Shown piece after piece: positions 25,164-33,630 of a stretch of 64,000 nt of DNA. Origin of the DNA: JAFGDI01 sp963667715 (lineage in GTDB: Bacteria > Planctomycetota > Phycisphaerae > Sedimentisphaerales > SM23-30); assembly GCA_963667715.1 (NCBI GenBank), contig OY763926.1:3534001-3598000 (forward strand), read 5' to 3'. The notes beneath the pieces are model-generated. The model ran no database searches, was not told the DNA's origin, and saw nothing but the letters and a program-made list of their open reading frames with translations. How positions within the stretch are numbered: position 1 is the first letter of the stretch; every line of letters begins with the position of its first letter. A program made the translations under genes and the position numbers.

Positions 25164-26333
25164 TCAGCTCTTTTTACGCCTTCCGAAACCGCCCCATCGC
25201 CAGCCTCTATCTGCCTGATGACGATGATACCCTCGACTGCCGCAGCTTTTATGGCAAGCCTCTGTTGTTACTTTTATCGATGATGCCAACCTGACATCTA
25301 TCGTTATCCTGCTATTATTTACCAGCAGGATCATATTACCACTTCTGGCATCCACTACCACATCAAATATCACACCCGGCAACAGCCCCAAACTAAATAT
25401 CCTGTCACGGTCAGCTTTACTATTTATGCGGACAACCTTAAGTATCTCACCTTCCATACAAGTATCCAGCGAACGGATAGCAGACTCTTTTTTAAGACAT
25501 TCCGCACACACCCCATTAATAACCAGCCTATGATCTAATATACGAAATTCGGCCTGCCTGGCCGACTCTTCCTGAAAATACTCCAGGCGAGGATCGTAAA
25601 ATTCGATAATACCGCCGCATTTTACACAGAAAAAATGGTCATGATGAGATTCTGGATGCAAATGTTCATAAACTACCTTGCCCTCCAAATACAATGGTTC
25701 GGCAAATCTATGCTCACAGAGAATATCTATAACCCTCTGTACCTGCTCCTCGGTTATATCTGACTTTAATGCCAAACATTCTTTGGCAAGCCCAGCTGTT
25801 GTCTGATGAAGATCTGTCCCCATAAACACTTTAATAACAGACTTTTGCCATTCCAGCAATTCGGTACCACACTCCAGCAATATCTTTATTACCTTTGACG
25901 GCAGATCCCGCTCTCCTCGCTCTGACTCTTTCGGCAATACCTCATCACTCTCTACCGCCGCAACGCTCTGCATACTAGAGATCATCTTATCCAGAACCTC
26001 GCGGTCGATAACATGTTCCATTCGACAGGCATTATCCTCTGCTATGCCGGGATTGATACCCAGGCTCTCAATCAGATAATTCTTGATCGCCTCATGCTGC
26101 ATAAATATCTCTTTAGCATGAGCTTCGCCCGTGGCAGTCAACGTAATAGGAAGATACGGCAGATAATTGATAAGCTTTTTCTCTGACAGTTGCTTCAAAG
26201 CCCACGAAACACTTGACTTTTTCACGTCCAGGGTCTGAGCTATTTTATTTGCATTGGCAACCTGATCCTTCTGACAAAGTGTAAATATTGTTTTAAGATA
26301 GTCTTCGAGGCTGGAGCTTAATTTCTCGTCCAT
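25164..26333 (-). CDS. DtxR-Fur-FeoA fusion metalloregulator
   Basis: 389 residues with three metal-related modules. Residues 1-75 are a DtxR/MntR winged helix (S-L-E-D-Y-L-K-T-I-F, K-K-S-S-V-S-W-A-L-K-Q-L). Residues 76-122 are the DtxR dimerisation segment with N-A-C-R-M-E-H-V-I-D (Cys103, Glu106, His107 are likely metal ligands). Residues 160-282 are a complete Fur-like protein: a second winged helix (about 163-222), then H-P-E-S-H-H-D-H-F-F-C-V-K-C-G-G-I-I-E-F and two C-x-x-C zinc pairs (236/239 and 276/279). Residues 290-355 are a FeoA/SH3-like domain. The tail (360-389) is rich in His, Cys, Arg and Gly. Ordinary DtxR proteins have only the first, second and last parts. It should bind DNA in response to Fe(II) or Mn(II); no target box or metal transporter is visible nearby. 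Confidence 0.88.
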   Translation of the reverse strand: MDEKLSSSLEDYLKTIFTLCQKDQVANANKIAQTLDVKKSSVSWALKQLSEKKLINYLPYLPITLTATGEAHAKEIFMQHEAIKNYLIESLGINPGIAEDNACRMEHVIDREVLDKMISSMQSVAAVESDEVLPKESERGERDLPSKVIKILLECGTELLEWQKSVIKVFMGTDLHQTTAGLAKECLALKSDITEEQVQRVIDILCEHRFAEPLYLEGKVVYEHLHPESHHDHFFCVKCGGIIEFYDPRLEYFQEESARQAEFRILDHRLVINGVCAECLKKESAIRSLDTCMEGEILKVVRINSKADRDRIFSLGLLPGVIFDVVVDARSGNMILLVNNSRITIDVRLASSIKVTTEACHKSCGSRGYHRHQADRGWRWGGFGRRKKS

Positions 26334-26861
26334 TTAGTCACCAATTTTCAAATATATATACAAAGCTTAGTACAGCAAAAAATTGTAAGACCAAACTAAC
26401 TATAAGTCAAGAATAAACGCCACTTACGACCATATATCCTCGGCCAAAAATATATAATCGCTACAATCACTACAACCGTTATAGATTAATAAAGAAAAGA
26501 TATACGCTTTATTATTTTTAACTATTTAATTTGGATAAGGTTGCTAATTAATAATACATTTTGGTGGTAATTAAACTTAAGGGTACCTCTGAAAATTGCT
26601 TTTGAGACGAAAACGAGGATTGTTTTTTACTGACAAGGAACGAAGAGCCCGGCATATTGGTGAATATTTACGGTTTTTCGTCACGCAGCTCAGAAAAAAT
26701 CAAGACCGTTTGTAGCCCAGAATGAATTTTTAGAGGTTCCCTTAATTACCTTGGCAGAATTTTTAACTAATTATATTCAATAGATTTAGCGTTGCACTCG
26801 GATGCATGGCAGCAGAATTAACTCATCTCTGCTGACTGGAACGCCTCACAGGAGGTTCCTG
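26334..26861. other. Divergent regulator / metalloprotease intergenic region
   Basis: 528 bp with no gene. The 161-bp MITE-like copy 2 occupies 26581-26741. The first 200 bp upstream of the metalloregulator are AT-rich; I looked for a DtxR-type or Fur-type palindrome and found none. A strong AGGAGG (26850-26855) ends the region in front of the metalloprotease ATG. Confidence 0.6.
26581..26741 (+). mobile_element. MITE-like element, copy 2
   Basis: 161 bp, same orientation as copy 1. The left end GGGTACCTCTGAAAATTG and the complement of the right end GGGAACCTCTAAAAATTC are inverted repeats of about 24 bp. The flanks are TTAA on both sides, a 4-bp target duplication. The internal sequence (for example ACTGACAAGGAACGAA and CGCAGCTCAGAAAAAATC) is shared with copy 1 but lacks its central hairpin. 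Like copy 1 it sits between divergent genes. Confidence 0.82.
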
Positions 26862-29800
26862 ATGACTAATACCGGGTACAACACGATAAAAGCCGTTAGC
26901 TCTCAAAATAAAAGGTTTCGGCTTGAACTACTGGAAAACCGCACTCTCCTCAATGCTGACCTTTACGGCATAGCTGACGTATTCTACTCTGACGCCGCTT
27001 TCGATAATCTCGATGAACTGGAAGCCGCTCACGAAGACCATGAAACCACTGTTTCTACAGCTTCCGAATCTTCTTATATCAGTTCAATGGACGCAGTTAG
27101 CACAGGCTATACTCTTTATCTGAACTTTGACGAGGCCAGAGTTTATAGCAGAGCTGGCGATTTCTGGCTTAATCAGGGATATGTTGACGTACCCGGCTAC
27201 GACCTTAGCATGTACGGCTGGTCTGGCTACGAAGCTCAGTCTATCGAATATATAACTCAGTTCGTACAGGAAGACTATGCCGCTTACAATGTAAATGTAA
27301 CTACAACAGAACCTGAAAACATCCCGTATACAACAATTTATGTTGGTGGTACTTCTGATTGGTTCCAAAGCAACAGCAATATCATTGGTGTTGCCAGTTA
27401 TGATATCGGCAACCGTGATTCTTCTAATTACGGATTCGCTTTTACCGAAGAACTTAGCGTCTATAAATCATATGCTGGCAATTCTCTGCTCAACTTTAGT
27501 GAATATGTCGCAAACCTTATCTCACATGAAGCTGGCCACACTTTCGGTACTAACCATGTTAGCGACTCCAGCTATCTCATGAACCCTACCCTATCGACCG
27601 CTAACAGAACTATCGGTTTCGGTAACGGACTTATTCCATCAAGCTCTTCCACACAGGATTCCCAGATACTACTGGGCGTAAATCTGGGATATGCAAATGG
27701 CACAAATGATGACTTTGGCGATAATATAAGTACAGCATCTACTATCAGCCCTACCGTAGGCTCTATTTCAGGTATTCTGGAACATGTAACTGACACCGAT
27801 GCCTTCACTTTTGAAGCTGCAACTTCTGGTACTTTCAGCGTCGATCTTTCCACTACCGTTTTTGGTAACCTGGACTCAACACTAACTATTTATGATGCAT
27901 ATCATAATACCGTTGCATATAACGACGATTATTTCGGTAATGATGATTCACTGGTCACCTTCCAGGTAGAGGCTGGCGAAGAATATACTATCGTTGTCGG
28001 CAGCTCTGGACAGAACACTTCTGGTACTTACACTCTGGCACTCTCTGCTCCAGAGGGCAAACCTGAGATACAGGTTACTGACACTTCATCTTTAAACGAT
28101 GACCTTACTATAGACTTCGGTCAGATATACATAGGTGAAGATCAAACATACTCACTAAAGATAACAAATTCCGGCTCTAAGACACTTTCAATAAGTAATA
28201 TTAGCACCTCTGGTATCTTTGACTACGAAATACCAAATAATAAAAGTAGTGATATATCAATTCCTGCCGGTGAATCTACTACAATTTCAGTAACATATAA
28301 CCCAGAATATGCCGGCAGTGAATCTGGCCAGATCATCATTTCCAGTAATGATGAAGACAACTCTTTTATAGTTGTTAACGTATCAGGTTCAGCTCTGGAA
28401 AACGACCCGGATATACTTGTAACTGAAACTGACACAAACGACTCTATAGATCTTGGTATCGCTGGTATCGAGACTGAAGGCAGTCGCAATATTATCATAA
28501 GCAACGATGGTAGAGACACTCTGGAAATTAGCTCTATCACTACAACCGAAGGCTTTTCTGTTAATATTGACCACTTAAACCTTGAACCAGGTGAAAGTCA
28601 GCAGCTTGCCATATACTTCTCAAGCGATCAGGCCGAAACTCTTTACGGCGAACTGACAATAGTCAGTAATGATCCGGATGAAAGTGTAATTACTTACGAC
28701 CTGACCGGTCAGGTTCTCAGTAATGAACTATCAAACAGTAATAGTCCTATTACTATTAACGAAGCTGACGGTATTGAAGATGGGATCATAAATGGCGGAA
28801 ATTATCTCGCTGGTGATGACCATGTGATCGATCTCTGGTACGTAACCAATAATAGTACTTCTGTAATTACTATTGACCTGAGCCAGACAATAAGCAGTGT
28901 ATTCACTACTGAACCAGTTATCACTATTCCAGCTGGCGAAACAGCAACAATAAGCACTGTGTTCAATACAACCATGCCATACAGCTATAGCAATGATGTA
29001 TATTTGGCCATAAATAATCTTGGCGTATCTTTACCGCTAACCGTAAATGCAGACTCTTATGCTGAGTTTGGCAATAGATCCAGATTCACTTTCTCAGATC
29101 ACGATGGTGATACCGTTACGCTTGTACTGAGAAATGGAACTGGTAAGATCACTCTTGGTAATGCAGATGAACCTGACATTAAGAACCTTGAAATAAACGA
29201 TATAAATCGAGCTGGCCTATTAACCATTAGAACTAGTCGCGGCGGTAGCACTACCCTTGGCGATCTTTCTTCCGATGGTGACATAAGGGTTATAAACGCA
29301 CCAACTACCGACATTGACGGCACTGTTGATATAGATGGCGAAGTTACTCTACTCAAATTCAACAACATAAATGACTCTGCCGACATACAGTTTGATGCAA
29401 ACTCACGCGGTAGCAGTCTGGTTCTCAATAGCAGTCATGGTGACATAAATGTTGACGGCATGCTCCGCACTGTTAAAGCTCGCACTGAACTTGGCGGCTC
29501 GATCAATGTCGATGGCGACCTGAGAACCGTAGTTGCTAATGAAAAAATCTCAGCCGATATCGCAGTTAATGGTAATATCACAGTTATTAAAACTCAAACT
29601 CTTGAAAATAGTGATATCGATGCCAGCGGATACATCAAAAGCATTGGTTCCACATATATAGAAGGTTCTGCCGTTCACGCCAAAGCTGATATCTATTCTG
29701 TCGCGGTAAGACAGGACATGGTAGATTCCGCTGTGACCGCTGGTTACAGTCCTGAGTTTGGCCAGGCCGAAGATGATACAACTATTAGAAGCGTATATAT

Positions 29801-30053
29801 AAGAAACCAGTTTATCGGCAGCACGATATCCTCTGGCATTACACCAAATGATCAGGAAAATATAATAAACGGTTCTGCTGGCAATTTCAGCGGCACTATC
29901 GGTGCGGTAAGAATTGGTAATGTAATAACATTAAATTCTGATGAAGCTTTTGGCATTATCGCTAATGGCGATATTAGAATTATTAAGATTGGACGTGAAA
30001 AAATAACTGAAAGTATGTCTGAAAACGACTTTAATGTAATTGAAATATTGTAA
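26862..30053 (+). CDS. Secreted metzincin-like metalloprotease with LEPR-type leader
   Basis: 1063 residues from the ATG at 26862, chosen because AGGAGG precedes it by six bases; an ATG 60 bp earlier lacks one. Residues 17-33 (K-R-F-R-L-E-L-L-E-N-R-T-L-L-N) are a variant of the planctomycete LEPR-x-LL leader. The catalytic motif H-E-A-G-H-T-F-G-T-N-H (222-232) and the Met-turn Y-L-M-N-P (Met240) are those of zinc metzincins. Then follow a PPC-type beta-sandwich (about 285-405), two clear HYDIN-like/choice-of-anchor-D domains (about 408-520 and 525-630), a third weaker one (to about 745), and a C-terminal region of short beta repeats (about 750-1063) rich in I-D-G, D-I and G-N-I turns. The mature protein has no cysteine. 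It is probably a large surface or extracellular protease or a cell-wall protein with protease fold. Confidence 0.88.
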   Translation: MTNTGYNTIKAVSSQNKRFRLELLENRTLLNADLYGIADVFYSDAAFDNLDELEAAHEDHETTVSTASESSYISSMDAVSTGYTLYLNFDEARVYSRAGDFWLNQGYVDVPGYDLSMYGWSGYEAQSIEYITQFVQEDYAAYNVNVTTTEPENIPYTTIYVGGTSDWFQSNSNIIGVASYDIGNRDSSNYGFAFTEELSVYKSYAGNSLLNFSEYVANLISHEAGHTFGTNHVSDSSYLMNPTLSTANRTIGFGNGLIPSSSSTQDSQILLGVNLGYANGTNDDFGDNISTASTISPTVGSISGILEHVTDTDAFTFEAATSGTFSVDLSTTVFGNLDSTLTIYDAYHNTVAYNDDYFGNDDSLVTFQVEAGEEYTIVVGSSGQNTSGTYTLALSAPEGKPEIQVTDTSSLNDDLTIDFGQIYIGEDQTYSLKITNSGSKTLSISNISTSGIFDYEIPNNKSSDISIPAGESTTISVTYNPEYAGSESGQIIISSNDEDNSFIVVNVSGSALENDPDILVTETDTNDSIDLGIAGIETEGSRNIIISNDGRDTLEISSITTTEGFSVNIDHLNLEPGESQQLAIYFSSDQAETLYGELTIVSNDPDESVITYDLTGQVLSNELSNSNSPITINEADGIEDGIINGGNYLAGDDHVIDLWYVTNNSTSVITIDLSQTISSVFTTEPVITIPAGETATISTVFNTTMPYSYSNDVYLAINNLGVSLPLTVNADSYAEFGNRSRFTFSDHDGDTVTLVLRNGTGKITLGNADEPDIKNLEINDINRAGLLTIRTSRGGSTTLGDLSSDGDIRVINAPTTDIDGTVDIDGEVTLLKFNNINDSADIQFDANSRGSSLVLNSSHGDINVDGMLRTVKARTELGGSINVDGDLRTVVANEKISADIAVNGNITVIKTQTLENSDIDASGYIKSIGSTYIEGSAVHAKADIYSVAVRQDMVDSAVTAGYSPEFGQAEDDTTIRSVYIRNQFIGSTISSGITPNDQENIINGSAGNFSGTIGAVRIGNVITLNSDEAFGIIANGDIRIIKIGREKITESMSENDFNVIEIL

Positions 30054-30107
30054 TTAGAAACCACTAAAAACATCAATAACACAGGAGGTGCATATATCAA
30101 TATAACA

Positions 30108-30126
30108 TACCGGTCACTAACCGGTA
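30108..30126 (+). terminator. Hairpin after the metalloprotease gene
   Basis: TACCGGT (30108-30114) and ACCGGTA (30120-30126) make a perfect 7-bp stem with a 5-base loop, 54 bp after the stop. No U-tract follows, so termination is only probable. Confidence 0.4.
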
Positions 30127-30153
30127 AAACTCAACGCTGAATATAAAAATCAC

Positions 30154-30167
30154 GTAACCGTTCACAC
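30154..30167 (+). repeat. 14-bp repeat GTAACCGTTCACAC, second copy
   Basis: Identical to 2826-2839. Together with TGTGAACGGT at 30379-30388 (inverted) it brackets a 235-bp segment containing palindromic repeat copy 3, as terminal inverted repeats of a decayed element would. Confidence 0.45.
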
Positions 30168-30234
30168 AATTACATTATGTTTGCATGTTACACTTAGACT
30201 AAAGTGTCATAAATAAGTACTAACGTTTAATTTA

Positions 30235-30336
30235 CGAACTGTTGAAATACAGGCGTAGCCTGTAATAAAATATCAAACAGTTTCGAGCTCTAGCGAGAAT
30301 CCTGAGCTTGTTTCTTGTTACTTATTACTTGTTACT
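30235..30336 (+). repeat. Palindromic intergenic repeat, truncated copy 3
   Basis: Same orientation as copy 1. It keeps the CAGGCGTAGCCTG hairpin (30250-30262), a degenerate CGAGCTCTAGCGAG and the right arm (AGCTTGTTTCTTGTTACTTATTAC type), but the left arm is not recognisable. It lies between converging genes. Confidence 0.6.
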
Positions 30337-30406
30337 AAACAATTTAATTGCTATTAACTTTGGTACCAGTGCATGCATTGTGAACGGTCATGAAATAATT
30401 AGTTAA

Positions 30407-30422
30407 TCAAACTGACCATCAG
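30407..30422. repeat. TCAAACTGACCATCAG repeat, copy 1
   Basis: An exact 16-bp match to 63169-63184, and in both places it is followed by an AGTTT segment that can pair with AAACT to make a small hairpin. Both copies lie 14 to 21 bp beyond the stop codon of a minus-strand gene, so it may act as a transcript 3'-end signal. Confidence 0.5.
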
Positions 30423-30435
30423 AAAGTTTAAACTA

Positions 30436-32502
30436 TTAGTAAAGATCGAGCCATTCCGGCTTTACCCGGTCTGACGGCTCTTTCACAAACCGGACCTTGC
30501 AATCAGGAATTGCGTCTAGGAAAAATCTGCCATATGACTTGGTCGCAACCCGAGGGTCGAGAATAGCTACAATACCCTTATCTGAAGCAGAACGGATTAA
30601 TCTGCCAAATCCCTGCTTCAGCTTAAGGACGGCTTCCGGAATCTGATAATCCCAGAATGGGCTCTCACCCCGTTCGGCAATTCTTTCCATTTTCGCCTGC
30701 TGAAGTGGATGTGTTGGAACCGCAAACGGAAGCTTGAATATTATAACATTACTCAAACTTTCACCACGAACGTCTACCCCTTGCCAAAAACTATCTACTC
30801 CCAGCAAGACGCTATTGGTATCATACCGAAAACGCTCAAGGATATCCTGACGGTTATTGCCCATACCCTGACCAAGCATAGTAATATTTCGCTGCTGACA
30901 AAAACCTTCGATCGCACGGGCAACTTTATTCAGATGATTAAAACTGGTAAAAAGAATGAACGCCTTGCCATTGGTCATATCAATATAATTTTTTATCGCC
31001 TCAATAGCACCAATCATAAAATCCTGTTCGCTATTACCTGCTGGCTGTGGCAGACCTGCCTCGATATAATACTCAACCTGCTCCTGATAATTAAACGGCG
31101 AACCTAGCTGAAGGGTATTACAATGGGAAAGACCTACATTATGGGTAAAGTACTTAAACCCGCTTGGAATAGCACCACTACTATCATTTTCAGTATCAAC
31201 ATGCAAACCTTTTTCTTTCTCTGAAATACTTATCGTTGCACTGGTCATAATAACAGAATCAAACTTATCGAATAACGCTTCTTTCAACACCGGCCCCAAC
31301 TCAAGCGGCGAAGCGTTCAGACTGGCATATAAATTACCAAATCGATTCCTGCGGCTCTCTACCCAATACACACAATCCGTATCCATTGACTGAGCTACAA
31401 ACTGGGTGATACCAAGGGAAAACGACTTACATTTACCTGCATAATGAACAAACTCCATTCGATCATCATCGCTTGGACACTTCTCGGCAATTATCAGCAG
31501 GTCATTCGCCAAATTATCCAACGGCCCCGAAAGACAATTCAGAAATACCTCCGGCTTCATCACCCTGCTGTTTGAACCGCTATTACGTGAATCACTGTCA
31601 AATCGCTCAACCTCTTCAAAGAATATCTCACATGCCTGATGACACTCATCTATAATCGTAATAGTATTATTCGTCATCTGGCGGGTTAGTATACCTCGCC
31701 TGGTCTTCCTGTTGTATAATCGATTCAACAGATAATTGATCTTAGAATTCGATATCTGCAGCCCAAAATGCGAACCTGCGGTCTTCTCAATATTATGTGC
31801 CTCATCAACAATAATATAATCATAGTTCGGAAGGATCTGCCCCTTGGTCAGTCTGGCCGCCAGATCGGTAAATAGTAGTGCATGATTCACAACTAGAATA
31901 TCAGCGTTATATGTCTGTTTACGAGCCTTCTGATAAAAACAGCTGTCATAACGCCCACACTTGCGACCCGGACATATCCCCGGATCACAACGAACCAGCT
32001 CCCATACTGCAGAATCTGGCACAAAATCCATCTCGCTTAACGAACCCTCACTCGCTGACATTGCCCAGTTACGCAACTCGTCCAGTTGAGAATACTGCCA
32101 GTCATCATCAAACAGTTGCTTACCAGATGCCAAAGCCTTATCAAGCCGACGCCAGCAAAGATAGTTACCACGCCCCTTCACCAATACCGCCTTGAAATCT
32201 ATACCGGATGCTTTTTTCAAAAATGGAATATCTTTCAGAATTAGCTGTTCTTGCAAAGCAATGGTAAATGTGCTTATTACGACTTTTCTCTTATGGGATT
32301 CATCTAGAAATGGCAACGCCGCCGCTGTATATGCAAAGCTTTTTCCGGTACCCGTACCTGCTTCTACTACCAGGTGACGTTTCTCTGATATTGCCTGACC
32401 TATAGCCGATACCATATCAAGCTGCTCTTGACGCTGCTGATAGTCATCAAGCTCATGAGCTACGGCACCATCAGGGCCAAGCAATTCTACTGGATCGATC
32501 AT
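30436..32502 (-). CDS. dinG: DinG-family ATP-dependent DNA helicase
   Basis: A superfamily 2 helicase of the XPD/DinG group (688 residues), working 5' to 3' on forked DNA, R-loops or G4 structures. Walker A is V-V-E-A-G-T-G-T-G-K-S (about 47-57). The Fe-S cluster cysteines are in C-D-P-G-I-C-P-G-R-K-C-G-R-Y-D-S-C (about 172-188), motif II is V-D-E-A-H (DEAH), and the C-terminal motifs include L-F-T-S-F, V-L-L-G-V-D-S-F-W-Q-G-V-D and Q-G-F-G-R-L-I-R. There is no exonuclease domain at the N terminus, unlike the Gram-positive DinG. The ATG is preceded by only a weak GAGA. It seems to be monocistronic. Confidence 0.93.
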   Translation of the reverse strand: MIDPVELLGPDGAVAHELDDYQQRQEQLDMVSAIGQAISEKRHLVVEAGTGTGKSFAYTAAALPFLDESHKRKVVISTFTIALQEQLILKDIPFLKKASGIDFKAVLVKGRGNYLCWRRLDKALASGKQLFDDDWQYSQLDELRNWAMSASEGSLSEMDFVPDSAVWELVRCDPGICPGRKCGRYDSCFYQKARKQTYNADILVVNHALLFTDLAARLTKGQILPNYDYIIVDEAHNIEKTAGSHFGLQISNSKINYLLNRLYNRKTRRGILTRQMTNNTITIIDECHQACEIFFEEVERFDSDSRNSGSNSRVMKPEVFLNCLSGPLDNLANDLLIIAEKCPSDDDRMEFVHYAGKCKSFSLGITQFVAQSMDTDCVYWVESRRNRFGNLYASLNASPLELGPVLKEALFDKFDSVIMTSATISISEKEKGLHVDTENDSSGAIPSGFKYFTHNVGLSHCNTLQLGSPFNYQEQVEYYIEAGLPQPAGNSEQDFMIGAIEAIKNYIDMTNGKAFILFTSFNHLNKVARAIEGFCQQRNITMLGQGMGNNRQDILERFRYDTNSVLLGVDSFWQGVDVRGESLSNVIIFKLPFAVPTHPLQQAKMERIAERGESPFWDYQIPEAVLKLKQGFGRLIRSASDKGIVAILDPRVATKSYGRFFLDAIPDCKVRFVKEPSDRVKPEWLDLY

Positions 32503-32844
32503 AAAGTTCTCTACGGCAATATACTATGTTAAAAAACAGGTGGCACTATACCACACCACCCCTGCTAAGACCTGTTATTATAGCTTGTATAAGCCATTTA
32601 AGCCAAATATTTTAAAATTCGCTCGAATTATCCCGATTTCTGCAAGTTCACATTTAATCTTTTTAATAAAGTCTGTTTTATCAAATTATTTGACAATATT
32701 AAATTTTTTATGTATATTTTTATATATATTTACAGTTAATCGCTGACTTATGGACCCCTAACGCAACAGGCTTGTAAACTATTACAAAACAAACAATTAC
32801 AGGCCTTTTCCGTTACTGGTCTGATGTCGCTTTGGAGTACCATA
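32503..32844. other. Divergent dinG / rnc intergenic region
   Basis: 342 bp, very AT-rich around 32640-32740, with no gene. It holds the clear sigma-70-type promoter for rnc listed separately. An internal segment CAGGCTTGTAA...TTACAGGCC (about 32768-32804) could pair in the rnc leader. RNase III often regulates its own mRNA through a leader hairpin, but here that is only a possibility. Confidence 0.5.
32690..32718 (+). promoter_or_regulatory. Sigma-70-type promoter for rnc
   Basis: TTGACA (32690-32695), a 17-base spacer and TATATT (32713-32718): a perfect -35, ideal spacing and 5 of 6 in the -10. Transcription would start near 32725, giving a leader of about 120 bases. Confidence 0.75.
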
Positions 32845-33561
32845 ATGGAAGACAGACCTGCTCGTCTTGAAGAGTTTCAAGATATTATTGATTATCATTT
32901 CGATGACATTTCCTTACTGGAAAAAGCACTTCGCCATGCTTCGGCTTCTGATAAACGTCTGGACAGCAACGAACGCCTTGAGTTTCTTGGTGATTCTGTT
33001 CTCGGCCTAACTATTTGCGAAGAACTATTTACTCGCTTCCCTGAATATCTGGAAGGTGAACTCACCAAGGTTAAGAGTATGATTGTTTCCAGAAGAACTT
33101 GTGCCAGAGTGGCCAAAAAAATGAGGCTAACAGACTTCATGGTCATGGGTAAAGGTATGAGCTCCCAGAGAGATTTGCCGACCTCATGCCCTGCTGGTGC
33201 CTTTGAGTCTCTCATTGGAGCTATTTACACCGACGGCGGATACGAATGCAGTAGGAAATTCCTCATTAAGTTTATGGGGGATCTGCTTGATAAAGCTGAC
33301 GCCAAGCAGCCGCAGGAAAACTACAAAAGTATGCTCCAACAGTTCTCGCAACGTCATATCAACTCTACCCCTTCTTATGAAATCCTGGACGAAAAGGGCC
33401 CTGACCACAGCAAATGCTTTGAGGTTGGTGTAATTATCGACAGAAGAAGGTTTGAGTCTGCCTGGGGGCCAAGTAAGAAGGAAGCGGAACAAATTGCTGC
33501 CTTCAAAGCACTTAAAGAACTAGAGCAGCTCCCACCAGATGCCGAATTTAAAATGAAATAG
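32845..33561 (+). CDS. rnc: Ribonuclease III
   Basis: RNase III cuts double-stranded RNA, including rRNA precursors. It has 238 residues from the ATG at 32845, chosen because GGAG lies seven bases upstream; the ATG 21 bp earlier has none. The catalytic domain has the signature N-E-R-L-E-F-L-G-D-S-V-L-G-L, followed by E-G-E-L-T-K and G-A-F-E-S-L-I-G-A-I-Y-x-D-G-G-Y, which supplies the second set of acidic residues. The C-terminal double-stranded RNA-binding domain runs from Y-K-S-M-L-Q-Q-F to S-K-K-E-A-E-Q-I-A-A-F-K-A-L. It is monocistronic, converging on the NifA-like gene. Confidence 0.97.
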   Translation: MEDRPARLEEFQDIIDYHFDDISLLEKALRHASASDKRLDSNERLEFLGDSVLGLTICEELFTRFPEYLEGELTKVKSMIVSRRTCARVAKKMRLTDFMVMGKGMSSQRDLPTSCPAGAFESLIGAIYTDGGYECSRKFLIKFMGDLLDKADAKQPQENYKSMLQQFSQRHINSTPSYEILDEKGPDHSKCFEVGVIIDRRRFESAWGPSKKEAEQIAAFKALKELEQLPPDAEFKMK

Positions 33562-33583
33562 CCGACTGGGTTCACCAGCCGGC
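33561..33583 (+). terminator. Hairpin at the rnc stop codon
   Basis: GCCGACTGG and CCAGCCGGC form a 9-bp stem with one mismatch and a 5-base loop, starting on the last base of the stop codon. No U-tract follows. Confidence 0.45.
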
Positions 33584-33630
33584 CATTGAATTATCTAAAA
33601 GGTAGTACTTAAATATATCACATTGCCCTA

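Larger units (their letters stand above)
30054..30435. other. Repeat-rich gap between converging metalloprotease and dinG
   Basis: 382 bp with no gene. In order: an AGGAGG (30083-30088) without any start codon behind it, a short hairpin (30108-30126), the 14-bp GTAACCGTTCACAC repeat, a truncated palindromic repeat copy 3 (30235-30336), an inverted TGTGAACGGT (30379-30388), and the 16-bp TCAAACTGACCATCAG repeat next to the dinG stop. It looks like a landing site for several repeat families. Confidence 0.6.

Noticed and set aside
26334..26580. Search for a DtxR-box or Fur-box upstream of the fused metalloregulator
   Set aside because: No 19-bp palindrome of either type was seen, so no autoregulatory site is claimed.
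30083..30100. AGGAGG ribosome-binding-like site after the metalloprotease gene, as if before a small gene
   Set aside because: No ATG, GTG or TTG stands at a usable distance and the frames close at once; it may be a remnant or chance.
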